Assembly (NCBI GenBank): GCA_905233955.1
Contig: CAJOFQ010000005.1
Location: 1 to 64,000, forward strand
DNA: 64,000 nucleotides
Source of the DNA: an uncultured Lachnospiraceae bacterium
GTDB lineage: Bacteria; Bacillota; Clostridia; Lachnospirales; Lachnospiraceae
Direction: 5' to 3'
Within the stretch, counting starts at the first letter, position 1, and each line of letters opens with the position of its first letter. Shown here in pieces: positions 25,858 to 34,432 of the stretch. A program made the translations under genes and the position numbers. The notes beneath the pieces were generated by a model, which saw only the letters and a program-made list of their open reading frames with translations, was not told where the DNA came from and did no database searches.

Positions 25858-26501
25858 TAACTTTAAAGCTTTCAAAAAAGCATTCAAAAGACAATGAGAA
25901 GCTTCTGGCTGCGGGTGATATATTTCACGCATCCAAGGATGAGCCTTATATTGAGAATCAGGAAGAATGGGGAAGTATAGCCTATGGCTGGCATCCCCGT
26001 TCTAATATGTCGCATTCCGGCTGTGGTGTAATAGCAGTGTGGAATGCGTTCGTTTTTCTTGGGAAAATTCCCACTGAGGAGAATAGAATACAGTTATTTA
26101 CCAAAATGATGGCATTTTTTGAAAAATATGGAACTGTGTTGGGAGGACTTGCGGGGACATCACTTCCGGGAGTGTATCTGTATTTAAAAAAGAATACTAA
26201 AAAAAGCCATATTTGTGTGTGTCCTGGCAAATTTCATATGAGGAGCATGGGAATTAACTATGATGCATTTGTGGTAATGCTGTTGAATGACAGAAAAAAA
26301 CTAAAAAAGGGAATGCATTATGTGTGTGTAACAAAGGATGAAATGGGATTTAAGGTGCATAACGGGTATAAAAAGAACCGAATGGGTAAGTGGTCTGAAT
26401 CCCGTGCTTTTCCTGCCTTGGATGATGCAATAATGGATATAGGGAAAAATATATTTATTGTTGCAGTAATAGGAATTAAAAAATATGATGAAAATAGTTG
26501 A
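25854..26501 (+). CDS. Unknown protein, possible papain-fold (C39-like) cysteine peptidase
   Basis: A 215-residue protein without signal peptide or membrane span. SHSGCGVIAVWNAFVFLGK (Cys57) resembles the catalytic-Cys helix of C39-like and papain-fold proteins, in which the Cys is followed by a Gly and small residues. KGMHYVCVTKDEMG (His155) resembles the HYV strand with the catalytic His, and FKVHNGYKKN (Asn170) could supply the third residue. This is motif reading, not a family match. The start overlaps the ATPase stop (ATGA), so it is made with the importer. It may process a peptide or be an inactive relative. The ribosome site lies inside the ATPase gene. Confidence 0.75.
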   Translation: MITLKLSKKHSKDNEKLLAAGDIFHASKDEPYIENQEEWGSIAYGWHPRSNMSHSGCGVIAVWNAFVFLGKIPTEENRIQLFTKMMAFFEKYGTVLGGLAGTSLPGVYLYLKKNTKKSHICVCPGKFHMRSMGINYDAFVVMLLNDRKKLKKGMHYVCVTKDEMGFKVHNGYKKNRMGKWSESRAFPALDDAIMDIGKNIFIVAVIGIKKYDENS

Positions 26502-26507
26502 AATTGG

Positions 26508-26536
26508 TTGATTCTTTTGGCTTGTATGCCGATAAA
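26508..26536 (+). promoter_or_regulatory. Possible promoter of the small basic protein gene
   Basis: TTGATT, 17 bp, GATAAA; 54 bp before the start codon. The -10 match is only moderate. Confidence 0.4.
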
Positions 26537-26589
26537 TACATTGAAGAAGCTATAACCTTTAACACCATAATGTGAAAGGGGGAGAGGGT

Positions 26590-26808
26590 ATGTATAATTC
26601 AATGACAAACGGACCTCCAATTGTTAGCTACGAACAGGTGATCAGACCGGTAGAAATGTCCAGAAGAGATCAGAGGCTTAATGAACAGGACCGACGGCAG
26701 GAGTTGAGAGAACGAAGAAAGGAAAAACGCAGGAAGAAAACATCCAATAGTGAAAAAGAATTGCTGTTTGAACCTATGTTAGGAAAACTGTTCGACTATT
26801 CAGCATAA
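26590..26808 (+). CDS. Small hypothetical protein with a highly basic helical middle
   Basis: A 72-residue protein of no family I know. Residues about 25-52 (SRRDQRLNEQDRRQELRERR and on) are almost all charged and would form one long helix, suited to nucleic acid or ribosome contact. The ends are hydrophobic-polar (PPIVSYEQVIRPVEM; LLFEPMLGKLFDYSA). AAGGGGGAGAGGGT precedes ATG 26590. It stands alone, between the ABC operon and a bidirectional terminator. Confidence 0.65.
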   Translation: MYNSMTNGPPIVSYEQVIRPVEMSRRDQRLNEQDRRQELRERRKEKRRKKTSNSEKELLFEPMLGKLFDYSA

Positions 26809-26843
26809 CGGAGGACAAAAGAATAATGGATTTATCAAAGTAA

Positions 26844-26880
26844 AAGCGGAAACGACGCATATGACGCATCGTTTCCGCTT
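26844..26880. terminator. Bidirectional terminator between convergent genes
   Basis: AAGCGGAAACGA pairs with TCGTTTCCGCTT (12 bp perfect, 13-nt loop). T-rich sequence follows on the plus side and A-rich sequence precedes, so it can serve both the small basic gene and rubredoxin. Confidence 0.85.
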
Positions 26881-26885
26881 ATTAT

Positions 26886-27044
26886 TTAGTCAACCTTTAC
26901 AAATACATCCTTGCCGAGACTGCATGTAGGGCAAACCCAATCATCGGGAATATCCTCAAAGGCAGTACCGGGCGCAATTCCGTTGTCAGGATCTCCTACA
27001 GCAGGATCATATACATATCCGCAGGGGCATTCATACTTGTCCAT
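26886..27044 (-). CDS. Rubredoxin with a Cys-x-Cys first knuckle
   Basis: A 52-residue rubredoxin, a small one-iron electron carrier used in oxygen and peroxide detoxification by anaerobes. Family motifs are plain: [33 protein letters not shown]. The first metal-binding knuckle reads YECPCGY, Cys6-Pro-Cys8, one residue shorter than the usual CxxCG; the second is Cys38-x-x-Cys41 with Ser42 where Gly is usual. The frame is unambiguous at both knuckles. AAGGAGGAG precedes the ATG. It is monocistronic on the minus strand. Confidence 0.9.
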   Translation of the reverse strand: MDKYECPCGYVYDPAVGDPDNGIAPGTAFEDIPDDWVCPTCSLGKDVFVKVD

Positions 27045-27119
27045 GTCTCCTCCTTATCTGTGAGTTGAAATCAGCCGCTTTGAACTGATCCCCATTTTTA
27101 TAGTCCAATGTAATCTTAC

Positions 27120-27148
27120 TATATAAGCTATTATGATACAAGGGTCAA
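27120..27148 (-). promoter_or_regulatory. Promoter of rubredoxin, -35 inside a palindrome
   Basis: On the minus strand TTGACC, 17 bp, TATATA. The -35 box is the left arm of the GGGTCAAAA palindrome. Confidence 0.6.
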
Positions 27149-27163
27149 AATATCTTTTGACCC
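27133..27163. repeat. Short copy of the GGGTCAAAA dispersed palindrome
   Basis: ATGATACAAGGGTCAAAA, a TATC loop and TTTTGACCC: a perfect 9-bp inverted repeat. The same ATGATA-x-x-AGGGTCAAAA lead occurs at 51802 and 59950. Each arm holds a TTGACC box, pointing outward in both directions. Confidence 0.85.
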
Positions 27164-27185
27164 GTCTTTTTCAATATGGTATACT
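27157..27185 (+). promoter_or_regulatory. Promoter of the 6S-like RNA
   Basis: TTGACC, 17-bp spacer, TATACT. The -35 is the right arm of the GGGTCAAAA palindrome, back to back with the rubredoxin promoter. Confidence 0.7.
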
Positions 27186-27191
27186 GTTATC

Positions 27192-27424
27192 ATTATAACA
27201 GAAGTGCATATTTTTGATAGAAATGACCTGGAATGTTCGATTTAACCTATTGTTTTTGAACCTACATCTTCTTTAAACGGGACACCTATATCTTTGATCC
27301 TATGTCAGGCCTCTTTATAAGGATTACCGTATCCGCAGTGGAAGGCAGAAGATCATTTGCGGTAACCCACCTGGCTTTGGCTAGGAGTCAAAAAAATAGG
27401 CCTGGCATCCCGGGTTTCTTTTTT
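27192..27424 (+). ncRNA. ssrS: 6S RNA (candidate)
   Basis: A gene-free stretch with its own promoter, ending in a T-run. The ends resemble 6S RNA: 5' GACCTGGAATGTTCG and 3' GGCATCCCGGGTTTC correspond to the closing stem of E. coli 6S RNA as I recall it, and AATGACCTGGAATG pairs with CATCCCGGGTTT with few mismatches. A second helix joins CCTATT (27248 region) to AATAGG (27395 region), leaving a long, internally folded rod. 6S RNA mimics an open promoter and binds sigma-70 holoenzyme. The 5' end is estimated from the promoter; processing nearer 27220 is possible. No protein-coding frame explains the region. Confidence 0.65.
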
Positions 27425-27476
27425 GTTAATTAAGGCAGCGTCTTTGTATCTTTAAACAGGGGGTGGATAATACAGT

Positions 27477-27842
27477 ATGAAGGTTATCTATGAGAATGAA
27501 GTTAAGGAGCTGGGAGCCTGTGTAGATGAGTTTGCAGGCGGCGATATGTTTATTATATTTGGGGACAGTGCTCCTGCAGAGCTTAGGGACTATTGTTACC
27601 TGGTAAGTGTCAATCCCATAAATGGAACCATAGCCAGTGGACAATATCTGGTTATTGATGATATGGAATACCGCATAACGGCGGTTGGAGCAGAAGCGCC
27701 TGTTACATTGGCAGGTCTTGGGCACATGACTATTAACATGTCAGGCAAGACTACAGCCGAGCTTCCGGGAACTTTATATACTGAAAAGGCAGATATTCCT
27801 TTTATAGATGTTGGAACTAAGATAAAAATAATCGAAAAGTGA
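27477..27842 (+). CDS. Orphan PTS glucitol/sorbitol EIIA-like protein lacking the phosphorylated His
   Basis: A 121-residue protein that aligns by eye along its whole length with sorbitol EIIA (SrlB/GutB): MKVIYENEVKELGA, SAPAELRDYCYL, YRITAVGAEA, LAGLGHMTINMSG, ELPGTLY. In E. coli the phosphoryl-accepting His43 follows the YC pair; here the segment reads YCYLVSVNPING with Val at that place. The only His in the protein is the structural one in LGHMT. No EIIB, EIIC or sorbitol gene is near. It is therefore probably not a phosphocarrier, and may be regulatory or a relic. GGGGGTGG precedes the ATG. Confidence 0.85.
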   Translation: MKVIYENEVKELGACVDEFAGGDMFIIFGDSAPAELRDYCYLVSVNPINGTIASGQYLVIDDMEYRITAVGAEAPVTLAGLGHMTINMSGKTTAELPGTLYTEKADIPFIDVGTKIKIIEK

Positions 27843-27908
27843 CTAAAATCGGTTTTTTTGACAAAAAAATATAAAAAATCCACAAAATATAGTGCATTTT
27901 TTCAAAAT

Positions 27909-27919
27909 AATGGTATAAT
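27909..27919 (+). promoter_or_regulatory. Extended -10 promoter of the first chemoreceptor gene
   Basis: TGGTATAAT fits an extended -10 (TGn-TATAAT); no good -35 lies 17 bp upstream. It sits 80 bp before the start codon. Confidence 0.5.
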
Positions 27920-27998
27920 GGCACACGAGAGTTAAGTAGTTGTTGCCCTTGTGGTGCATTTTTTACTACACGGACATGCATAGAAAGGAATCGTTTTC

Positions 27999-29747
27999 AT
28001 GAACAAGAAGAAACAGAGAAACGGGAAGCTGGTGCTTAAGGTAATCGTTATATCAGTGATTGCCTGCGTTGCAGTGGCTACAATACTGACAACTCTAGGC
28101 GGTATTGAGGTAGCCGGAGTGTATGAGACTCTGGTGGAGGAGACTTTGACGACAGCTTCTATCCAGATGGCTGACGAAATTGAACGCATGTATGCAGGTG
28201 AGTGGAGTCTCGATGAGGACGATGTTCTTTGGAAGGGAGATCATGCATTCAAAGGTGAGTTCATTGGAACATTGAAGGAGCGCACCGGTTTGGATTATGC
28301 TATCTTCTATGACAACATCCGCGCGATCACCACGGTTGAAGGATCTCCTGTAGGGAGGAAGAATGCTGATACGACAGCTCCGGATGATATTTATCAGGCA
28401 GTTGTTAAGAACAAGGGAACTTATTATCGCCCCAATTACATTGTTGCAGGACAGATGTATTCAGGCGTTTATTCACCGGTAGTTGATGATACTGGTGAAG
28501 TTGGTGGTATGACTGTTGCGTTCCGTAAGACAGACGATATCAACAAACACATACGCTCTATCGTATTTAAGTTCATCCTCTGCGCTGTTTTCTGCGTAGC
28601 AGTATTTATTGCAATAGGTGTGTTCCTGTATCGCAGCAGTGCTACTGCAATGAAGGACATTGTAGAAGGCATCAAGCGCATGGCTAACGGTAATCTTTGG
28701 GTTACATTTGCTGAGGAATCATTGAATCGTAACGACGAGTTGGGAACAATTGCAGAGAGCTCAGAGAATCTGGCCAGGAAGCTGCATTCGGTTATTACCG
28801 ATTCGGCGAAGCTGTCCAACGATGTATCAAATTCAGGTACAGAGCTGTCCAATTCTTCAGAACAGGCATCGCAGGCTTCGTTCCAGGTATCTCAGGCAGT
28901 TGAGGATATTTCCAAGGGTGCCGTATCCCAGGCTGAGAGTGTTCAGACTTCGGCAGAGGATACATCACATATGGGTATGGATATTGACGGTGTTAGCGAA
29001 GAGATCAATACCCTGTCAGATGCTACAGGCAACATGAAGGATGCTGCAGACCGCACCATCAAGGCCCTGACTAACCTGATTTCTCATAACGAGCAGGTCG
29101 TTGCTTCCATGAAGGTCATCGAGAGCAATATTATGACTACAGATACCTCTGTACAGGATATCGCTCAGGCTGCCGGTATCATTGATGATATTTCTACACA
29201 GACCAACCTTCTGTCACTCAATGCTTCAATTGAGGCTGCCCGTGCCGGTGAAGCAGGTAAGGGATTCGCAGTCGTAGCAGACGAGATCAGATCTCTGGCT
29301 GAGCAGTCCAAGGAAGCTGCAACTCAGATCTCTGAGATAGTTGAGAAGCTGGTTGAGGGTTCCAAGGAATCAGTTAACACAGTTGGCGAGCTTAATGAAG
29401 CCTTTGCTGTACAGAGTGAGCAGTTAGACGAGACTAAGAACGACATGGACAGCATGCTTGTTGAGGTTGACAAGGTATCCGAAGGTACAGGCAGGATCAA
29501 CGACAGAATTGATGCTGTTAATAACTCCAAGAATAACCTCATTGAGATCATATCTGATCTGTCGGCTATTTCTCAGGAGAATGCTGCAGCAACTGAGGAG
29601 ACAAATGCATCTGTTGAAGAGCTCAACGCTACATTCGAAGTTATCAACAAGTCAGCAACTGACCTTCAGGAGATGGCTCAGAATCTTGATGAATTGATTG
29701 CCTTCTTCAAGCTTGATGACACAGGTGAATACGACGAGGAAGACTAG
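27999..29747 (+). CDS. Methyl-accepting chemotaxis protein
   Basis: A 582-residue transmembrane chemoreceptor. TM1 is near residues 10-32, a compact extracellular Cache-like domain spans about 35-185 ([40 protein letters not shown]), TM2 is about 188-210, then HAMP ([18 protein letters not shown]) and the cytoplasmic signalling helices. The hairpin tip is [20 protein letters not shown] with [16 protein letters not shown]. The ligand is unknown. The gene stands alone with its own promoter, apart from any che operon. Nothing looks damaged. Confidence 0.95.
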   Translation: MNKKKQRNGKLVLKVIVISVIACVAVATILTTLGGIEVAGVYETLVEETLTTASIQMADEIERMYAGEWSLDEDDVLWKGDHAFKGEFIGTLKERTGLDYAIFYDNIRAITTVEGSPVGRKNADTTAPDDIYQAVVKNKGTYYRPNYIVAGQMYSGVYSPVVDDTGEVGGMTVAFRKTDDINKHIRSIVFKFILCAVFCVAVFIAIGVFLYRSSATAMKDIVEGIKRMANGNLWVTFAEESLNRNDELGTIAESSENLARKLHSVITDSAKLSNDVSNSGTELSNSSEQASQASFQVSQAVEDISKGAVSQAESVQTSAEDTSHMGMDIDGVSEEINTLSDATGNMKDAADRTIKALTNLISHNEQVVASMKVIESNIMTTDTSVQDIAQAAGIIDDISTQTNLLSLNASIEAARAGEAGKGFAVVADEIRSLAEQSKEAATQISEIVEKLVEGSKESVNTVGELNEAFAVQSEQLDETKNDMDSMLVEVDKVSEGTGRINDRIDAVNNSKNNLIEIISDLSAISQENAAATEETNASVEELNATFEVINKSATDLQEMAQNLDELIAFFKLDDTGEYDEED

Positions 29748-29865
29748 TATTATAGGGTTGCTTGAGCTGGAAGGATAGCTGTGCGGCCAAGGTGTTCCAG
29801 GGATGGCATTGTCGTGGGGAATGGAATCGACAGTGAATACTCCGGCTCTAATTATTAACATATAA

Positions 29866-31185
<1,320 letters not shown>

Positions 31186-31206
31186 ATAGTTTTTGATCTA
31201 GTTTTC

Positions 31207-31242
31207 TACGGATCGGAGGATATCCTTCGATCCGTATTTTTT
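31207..31242 (+). terminator. Terminator of eno
   Basis: TACGGATCG pairs with CGATCCGTA, the loop can fold further (AGGATATCCT), and six T follow. Confidence 0.93.
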
Positions 31243-31261
31243 CTTAGAGAGATTTTTTGAT

Positions 31262-32302
31262 ATGAAAAGAGTAGGGATAACAATTTGCAATTACAATAAA
31301 AGTGGAATGGTTTGTAAATGCATAGAAGCTATACTTGAGCAGAAATACAGGGATTATGATTTGTTTGTTGTAGACAATGCTTCTACAGATGATTCGGTTT
31401 CGGTTATAAGAGATAATTTTTCAGATAAGGTGGTGCTGCTGAGGAATTATGAAAATCTTGGAGGCTCCGGTGGATTCAATACGGGTCTCAGGGAAATGAT
31501 GAAGAATGACTACGAATATTTGATGTGTGTAGACAATGATGCCATGCTTGACGAAGATGCAGTAGGCAAATTAGTGGATTTTCTGGATTCGCACATTGAA
31601 TGTGGCATGGCCGCATCTAAAATATATCATTTAGAATATCCCAATATAGTTCAGAATTATGGTCAGACTATAGATTTTGATTATTATTGCACTGAAGCAA
31701 ATTATTTCGGAGAAAAAGAAGATGGAACAATGCCCGAGTTTGTTTATGCAGATGCTCTTCCAGCGTGCTCACTTATGGTAAGAAGATCCGTTATAGATGT
31801 TATTGGACTGCTTCCTGAAGAGAATTTTTTGTATTGGGATGACACAGAATGGGGATACAAGTGTAATCAGGCAGGATATAAGGTTGCCAGTGTAGGAGCT
31901 TCGAAGGCGGCTCATGCGATGGGAGCCAGAAGAGAAGATGCCAATACTTTTCCCACTTACTATGCCTGGAGGAACTGGATCAGATTTTTTATGAAATATA
32001 CACCTGAAGAAAAATGGCTTGAAATGGCAGCGACCTTCCTAAGCTCTATATATGAGGTTGAGTTCTGGGGCAATTATAACGAAGTTTTTTCGAAGGCTAA
32101 TACCGTTATGGCAGCCTATGATGATGCGATACATGGAATAATGGGCAAGGCAAGAGCCGGCAGGATATTTGATATGGATCAGGATGATAGCTTCGTGGAG
32201 TCGGCCGAGGGAATTGAAGACGAATATGAGAGGGGCAGGGAACTGTTTGTCTATATGCAGCTTCCGTTATTTATAAGACAGCTCAAGGCCCTTAGAGGAT
32301 AA
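31262..32302 (+). CDS. Family 2 glycosyltransferase
   Basis: A GT-A fold sugar transferase of 346 residues. The N-terminal VGITICNYNKSGMVCKCIEA binds nucleotide; VVDNASTDDS and NLGGSGGFNTGL are typical of rhamnosyl- and galactofuranosyl-type GT2 enzymes; the DxD is CVDNDAML. The later FLYWDDTEWGYKCNQAGYKV carries the catalytic acidic residues. There is no membrane span, so it acts at the cytoplasmic face. No other polysaccharide gene is near; the acceptor is unknown. It starts 19 bp after the eno terminator T-run. Confidence 0.9.
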   Translation: MKRVGITICNYNKSGMVCKCIEAILEQKYRDYDLFVVDNASTDDSVSVIRDNFSDKVVLLRNYENLGGSGGFNTGLREMMKNDYEYLMCVDNDAMLDEDAVGKLVDFLDSHIECGMAASKIYHLEYPNIVQNYGQTIDFDYYCTEANYFGEKEDGTMPEFVYADALPACSLMVRRSVIDVIGLLPEENFLYWDDTEWGYKCNQAGYKVASVGASKAAHAMGARREDANTFPTYYAWRNWIRFFMKYTPEEKWLEMAATFLSSIYEVEFWGNYNEVFSKANTVMAAYDDAIHGIMGKARAGRIFDMDQDDSFVESAEGIEDEYERGRELFVYMQLPLFIRQLKALRG

Positions 32303-32308
32303 GGCGAA

Positions 32309-32824
32309 TCATTTTATCAATTGATCCATGATAGCTGCATAAACATCTTCATAACGGGCTTTCCAGTTAGCGCATACCGCCTTTGCAGCGTCAACATTGG
32401 CCACATGGACTGACAAACTGATTTGGATGCGGTCATTTTCTATACGGCGGAGTGTACACAAATACCCTCCATTGTAGGATGGATGGTATACACAGCTTAA
32501 TGCATTATCAGTCTGGATCGATAATTTATTGTCATTCAGATATTCAATGATCTGCTCACGAATATCTGGAGGAACCTCCAAATGGTACATTTCATATGCT
32601 TCATGTGCCTTGTCAGTGGAGTGATAAAGGGTGGTATTACCGGAAGCTTCGGTCACGACCATACCGGCTTCCAGAAGGCTGTTAAGGGTCTCCTGAGTCT
32701 GAAAATAGTCGAAAAACGGAAGCTGCGCGGTAAAATCCAATATCTTGGCAGTAGAAAGAGGTATGGCAGATCTTTCCATCAATTCGATCAGTATGATCTG
32801 ATATGTCAAACGAAAGTCAGCCAT
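32309..32824 (-). CDS. DUF4364 family protein (winged-helix-like)
   Basis: A 171-residue protein of the clostridial DUF4364 family. Its N terminus (MADFRLTYQIILIELMERSA, then PLSTAKILDFTAQLPFFDYF) reads like a winged helix-turn-helix with the Phe-rich patch typical of the family. TTLYHSTDKAHEAYEM is a beta-wing segment. Regulation is inferred; no target is known. It lies 2 bp after the malic enzyme gene on the minus strand and is surely cotranscribed with it, and converges on the glycosyltransferase with only 6 bp between stops. Confidence 0.85.
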   Translation of the reverse strand: MADFRLTYQIILIELMERSAIPLSTAKILDFTAQLPFFDYFQTQETLNSLLEAGMVVTEASGNTTLYHSTDKAHEAYEMYHLEVPPDIREQIIEYLNDNKLSIQTDNALSCVYHPSYNGGYLCTLRRIENDRIQISLSVHVANVDAAKAVCANWKARYEDVYAAIMDQLIK

Positions 32825-32826
32825 GA

Positions 32827-33981
32827 TTATTTTGAAATATGTGACTTGACAGCTTCAGCGACTGTGGGAGCTATCCGTGGATCAAAAGGTTCAGGCAATA
32901 CAAAATCTTCTGATAATTCTTCATCAGATACAAGGGATGAAATTGCTATAGACGCTGCCAGCTTCATATCCTCAGTTATGCGTGGCGCCCGTCCTTCAAG
33001 GGCACCCCTGAAGATGCCGGGGAAAGCGATAACATTATTAACCTGATTAGGAAAATCACTTCTGCCGGTTCCCACGACACGGGCTCCTGCGTCTTTTGCC
33101 AGGTCTGGCATGATTTCAGGAACGGGATTGGCCATAGCGAAAATAATCGGATCAGGATTCATGGATTGTATCATTTCTTTAGTAACTACATCGGCAACGG
33201 ATACTCCTATGAAAATGTCCGTCGATCTCATAGCATCCTTGAGACTGCCTGATTGGTCGTTGAGATTAGTGTATTTGAGAATGTCTTTTTTGGCATCGTT
33301 GAGATTATCTGAGCCGGACCAGACAATTCCGTGGCTGTCGCACATTGTTATGGTCGAAAAGCCATAGCGGAGCAGAAGCCTGGCTATTGCAATGCCTGCG
33401 GAGCCTGCACCATTGATTACAACTGAGCAATCCTCCTTATCTTTGTGGATAAGCCGAAGCGCATTAATTATTCCGGCTAAAACCACAATAGCTGTTCCAT
33501 GCTGATCATCGTGAAATACAGGTATTGGAAGGCGATCCTGTACGCGGCGCTCGATCTCAAAGCATCTTGGTGCTGAAATGTCCTCTAAATTGATTCCTCC
33601 GAATCCGGGCGCCAGTGCAACTATCATATCAACGAGCTCATCTGTATCCTGAGTATCCAGGCAGATAGGAAAAGCGTTGACTCCGCCGAATTCCTTGAAT
33701 AATACGCATTTTCCCTCCATTACAGGGAGAGCCGCATGAGCACCTATATTACCGAGGCCCAAAACTGCGCTGCCGTCTGTTATAACGGCTACAGTATTAC
33801 CTTTCATGGTGTATTTATATACATCCTCAGGATTATCGGCTATTTTGCGGCATGGTGCAGCAACGCCGGGGGTGTAAGCTATAGCCAGATCCTCCCGGGT
33901 ATTTACATGTGATTTTGCATGTATGTCTAATTTGCCCTTCCAATCCAGATGTTTTTTAAGAGCTGTTTCGTCGATGGTCAT
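32827..33981 (-). CDS. Malic enzyme (NAD(P)-dependent, short form)
   Basis: Oxidatively decarboxylates malate to pyruvate and CO2 and makes NAD(P)H. The 384 residues match the short bacterial form without the phosphotransacetylase-like tail. Motifs: LAIAYTPGVAAPCRKI with the catalytic Tyr, VITDGSAVLGLGNIG, FGGINLEDISAPRCFEIE with the metal-binding acidic residues, PVFHDDQHGTAIV, the Rossmann VINGAGSAGIAIARLL and FAMANPVPEI. NAD or NADP preference cannot be read safely. It is first in a two-gene unit with DUF4364. Confidence 0.95.
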   Translation of the reverse strand: MTIDETALKKHLDWKGKLDIHAKSHVNTREDLAIAYTPGVAAPCRKIADNPEDVYKYTMKGNTVAVITDGSAVLGLGNIGAHAALPVMEGKCVLFKEFGGVNAFPICLDTQDTDELVDMIVALAPGFGGINLEDISAPRCFEIERRVQDRLPIPVFHDDQHGTAIVVLAGIINALRLIHKDKEDCSVVINGAGSAGIAIARLLLRYGFSTITMCDSHGIVWSGSDNLNDAKKDILKYTNLNDQSGSLKDAMRSTDIFIGVSVADVVTKEMIQSMNPDPIIFAMANPVPEIMPDLAKDAGARVVGTGRSDFPNQVNNVIAFPGIFRGALEGRAPRITEDMKLAASIAISSLVSDEELSEDFVLPEPFDPRIAPTVAEAVKSHISK

Positions 33982-34018
33982 AAGAACTCCTTTGTAATAG
34001 TTAGAAAATATCTAGGAC

Positions 34019-34047
34019 AGATTATCATAAGAAATAAAAACATGCAA
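34019..34047 (-). promoter_or_regulatory. Promoter of the malic enzyme-DUF4364 unit
   Basis: On the minus strand TTGCAT, 17 bp, TAATCT, 38 bp before the start codon. Confidence 0.6.
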
Positions 34048-34073
34048 GTAGGGTAGATTTTTGTAAGGTTTAT

Positions 34074-34102
34074 TTTCCAAATTCATAAGAATACGCTATA
34101 AT
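34074..34102 (+). promoter_or_regulatory. Promoter of the CheB-remnant / kinase locus
   Basis: TTTCCA, 17 bp, perfect TATAAT, 45 bp before the CheB-like start. A small hairpin TGAGCA-GATA-TGCTCA follows at 34111-34126, before AAAGGAG. Confidence 0.6.
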
Positions 34103-34146
34103 AGTGTAAATGAGCAGATATGCTCATGTGAAAGGAGATCATCATT

Positions 34147-34401
34147 ATGAAGCAGGAAGAACAGTTTATTCCGGGCCATCAGCCGGTGGCCGTAGTTGGA
34201 ATCGGAGCATCAGCCGGTGGATTAGAGGCACTACAGCAGTTTTTGACATTTCTTCCATCCAATACAGGAATGGCGTATGTCATAATTCAGCATCTGGCGC
34301 CTAATCATAAAAGTCTTTTGACGGATATTTTAGCAGCCCATACGGGACAGCCGCGGACAGCAGACCAGTTTCCTTGCAGTTGCTTTCCTGAGAGGAGATA
34401 A
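34147..34401 (+). pseudogene. N-terminal remnant of a CheB methylesterase domain
   Basis: 84 codons. The first 74 or so are a perfect start of a CheB domain (VAVVGIGASAGGLEALQQFL, MAYVIIQHLAPNHKSLLTDI, LAAHTG), including the catalytic Ser in GASAGG. Then the match ends abruptly and the frame stops at 34401. CheB needs about 180 residues, so the Asp and His of its triad are gone. In intact relatives CheB is fused to CheR, a NEELQS-type coiled coil, PAS and a histidine kinase; exactly the later parts follow here in another frame. I read this as the 5' piece left by an internal deletion. The promoter and ribosome site are still good. Confidence 0.85.
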
Positions 34402-34432
34402 TCCGATCCGTGAAGATCTTGAAAAATATCAG

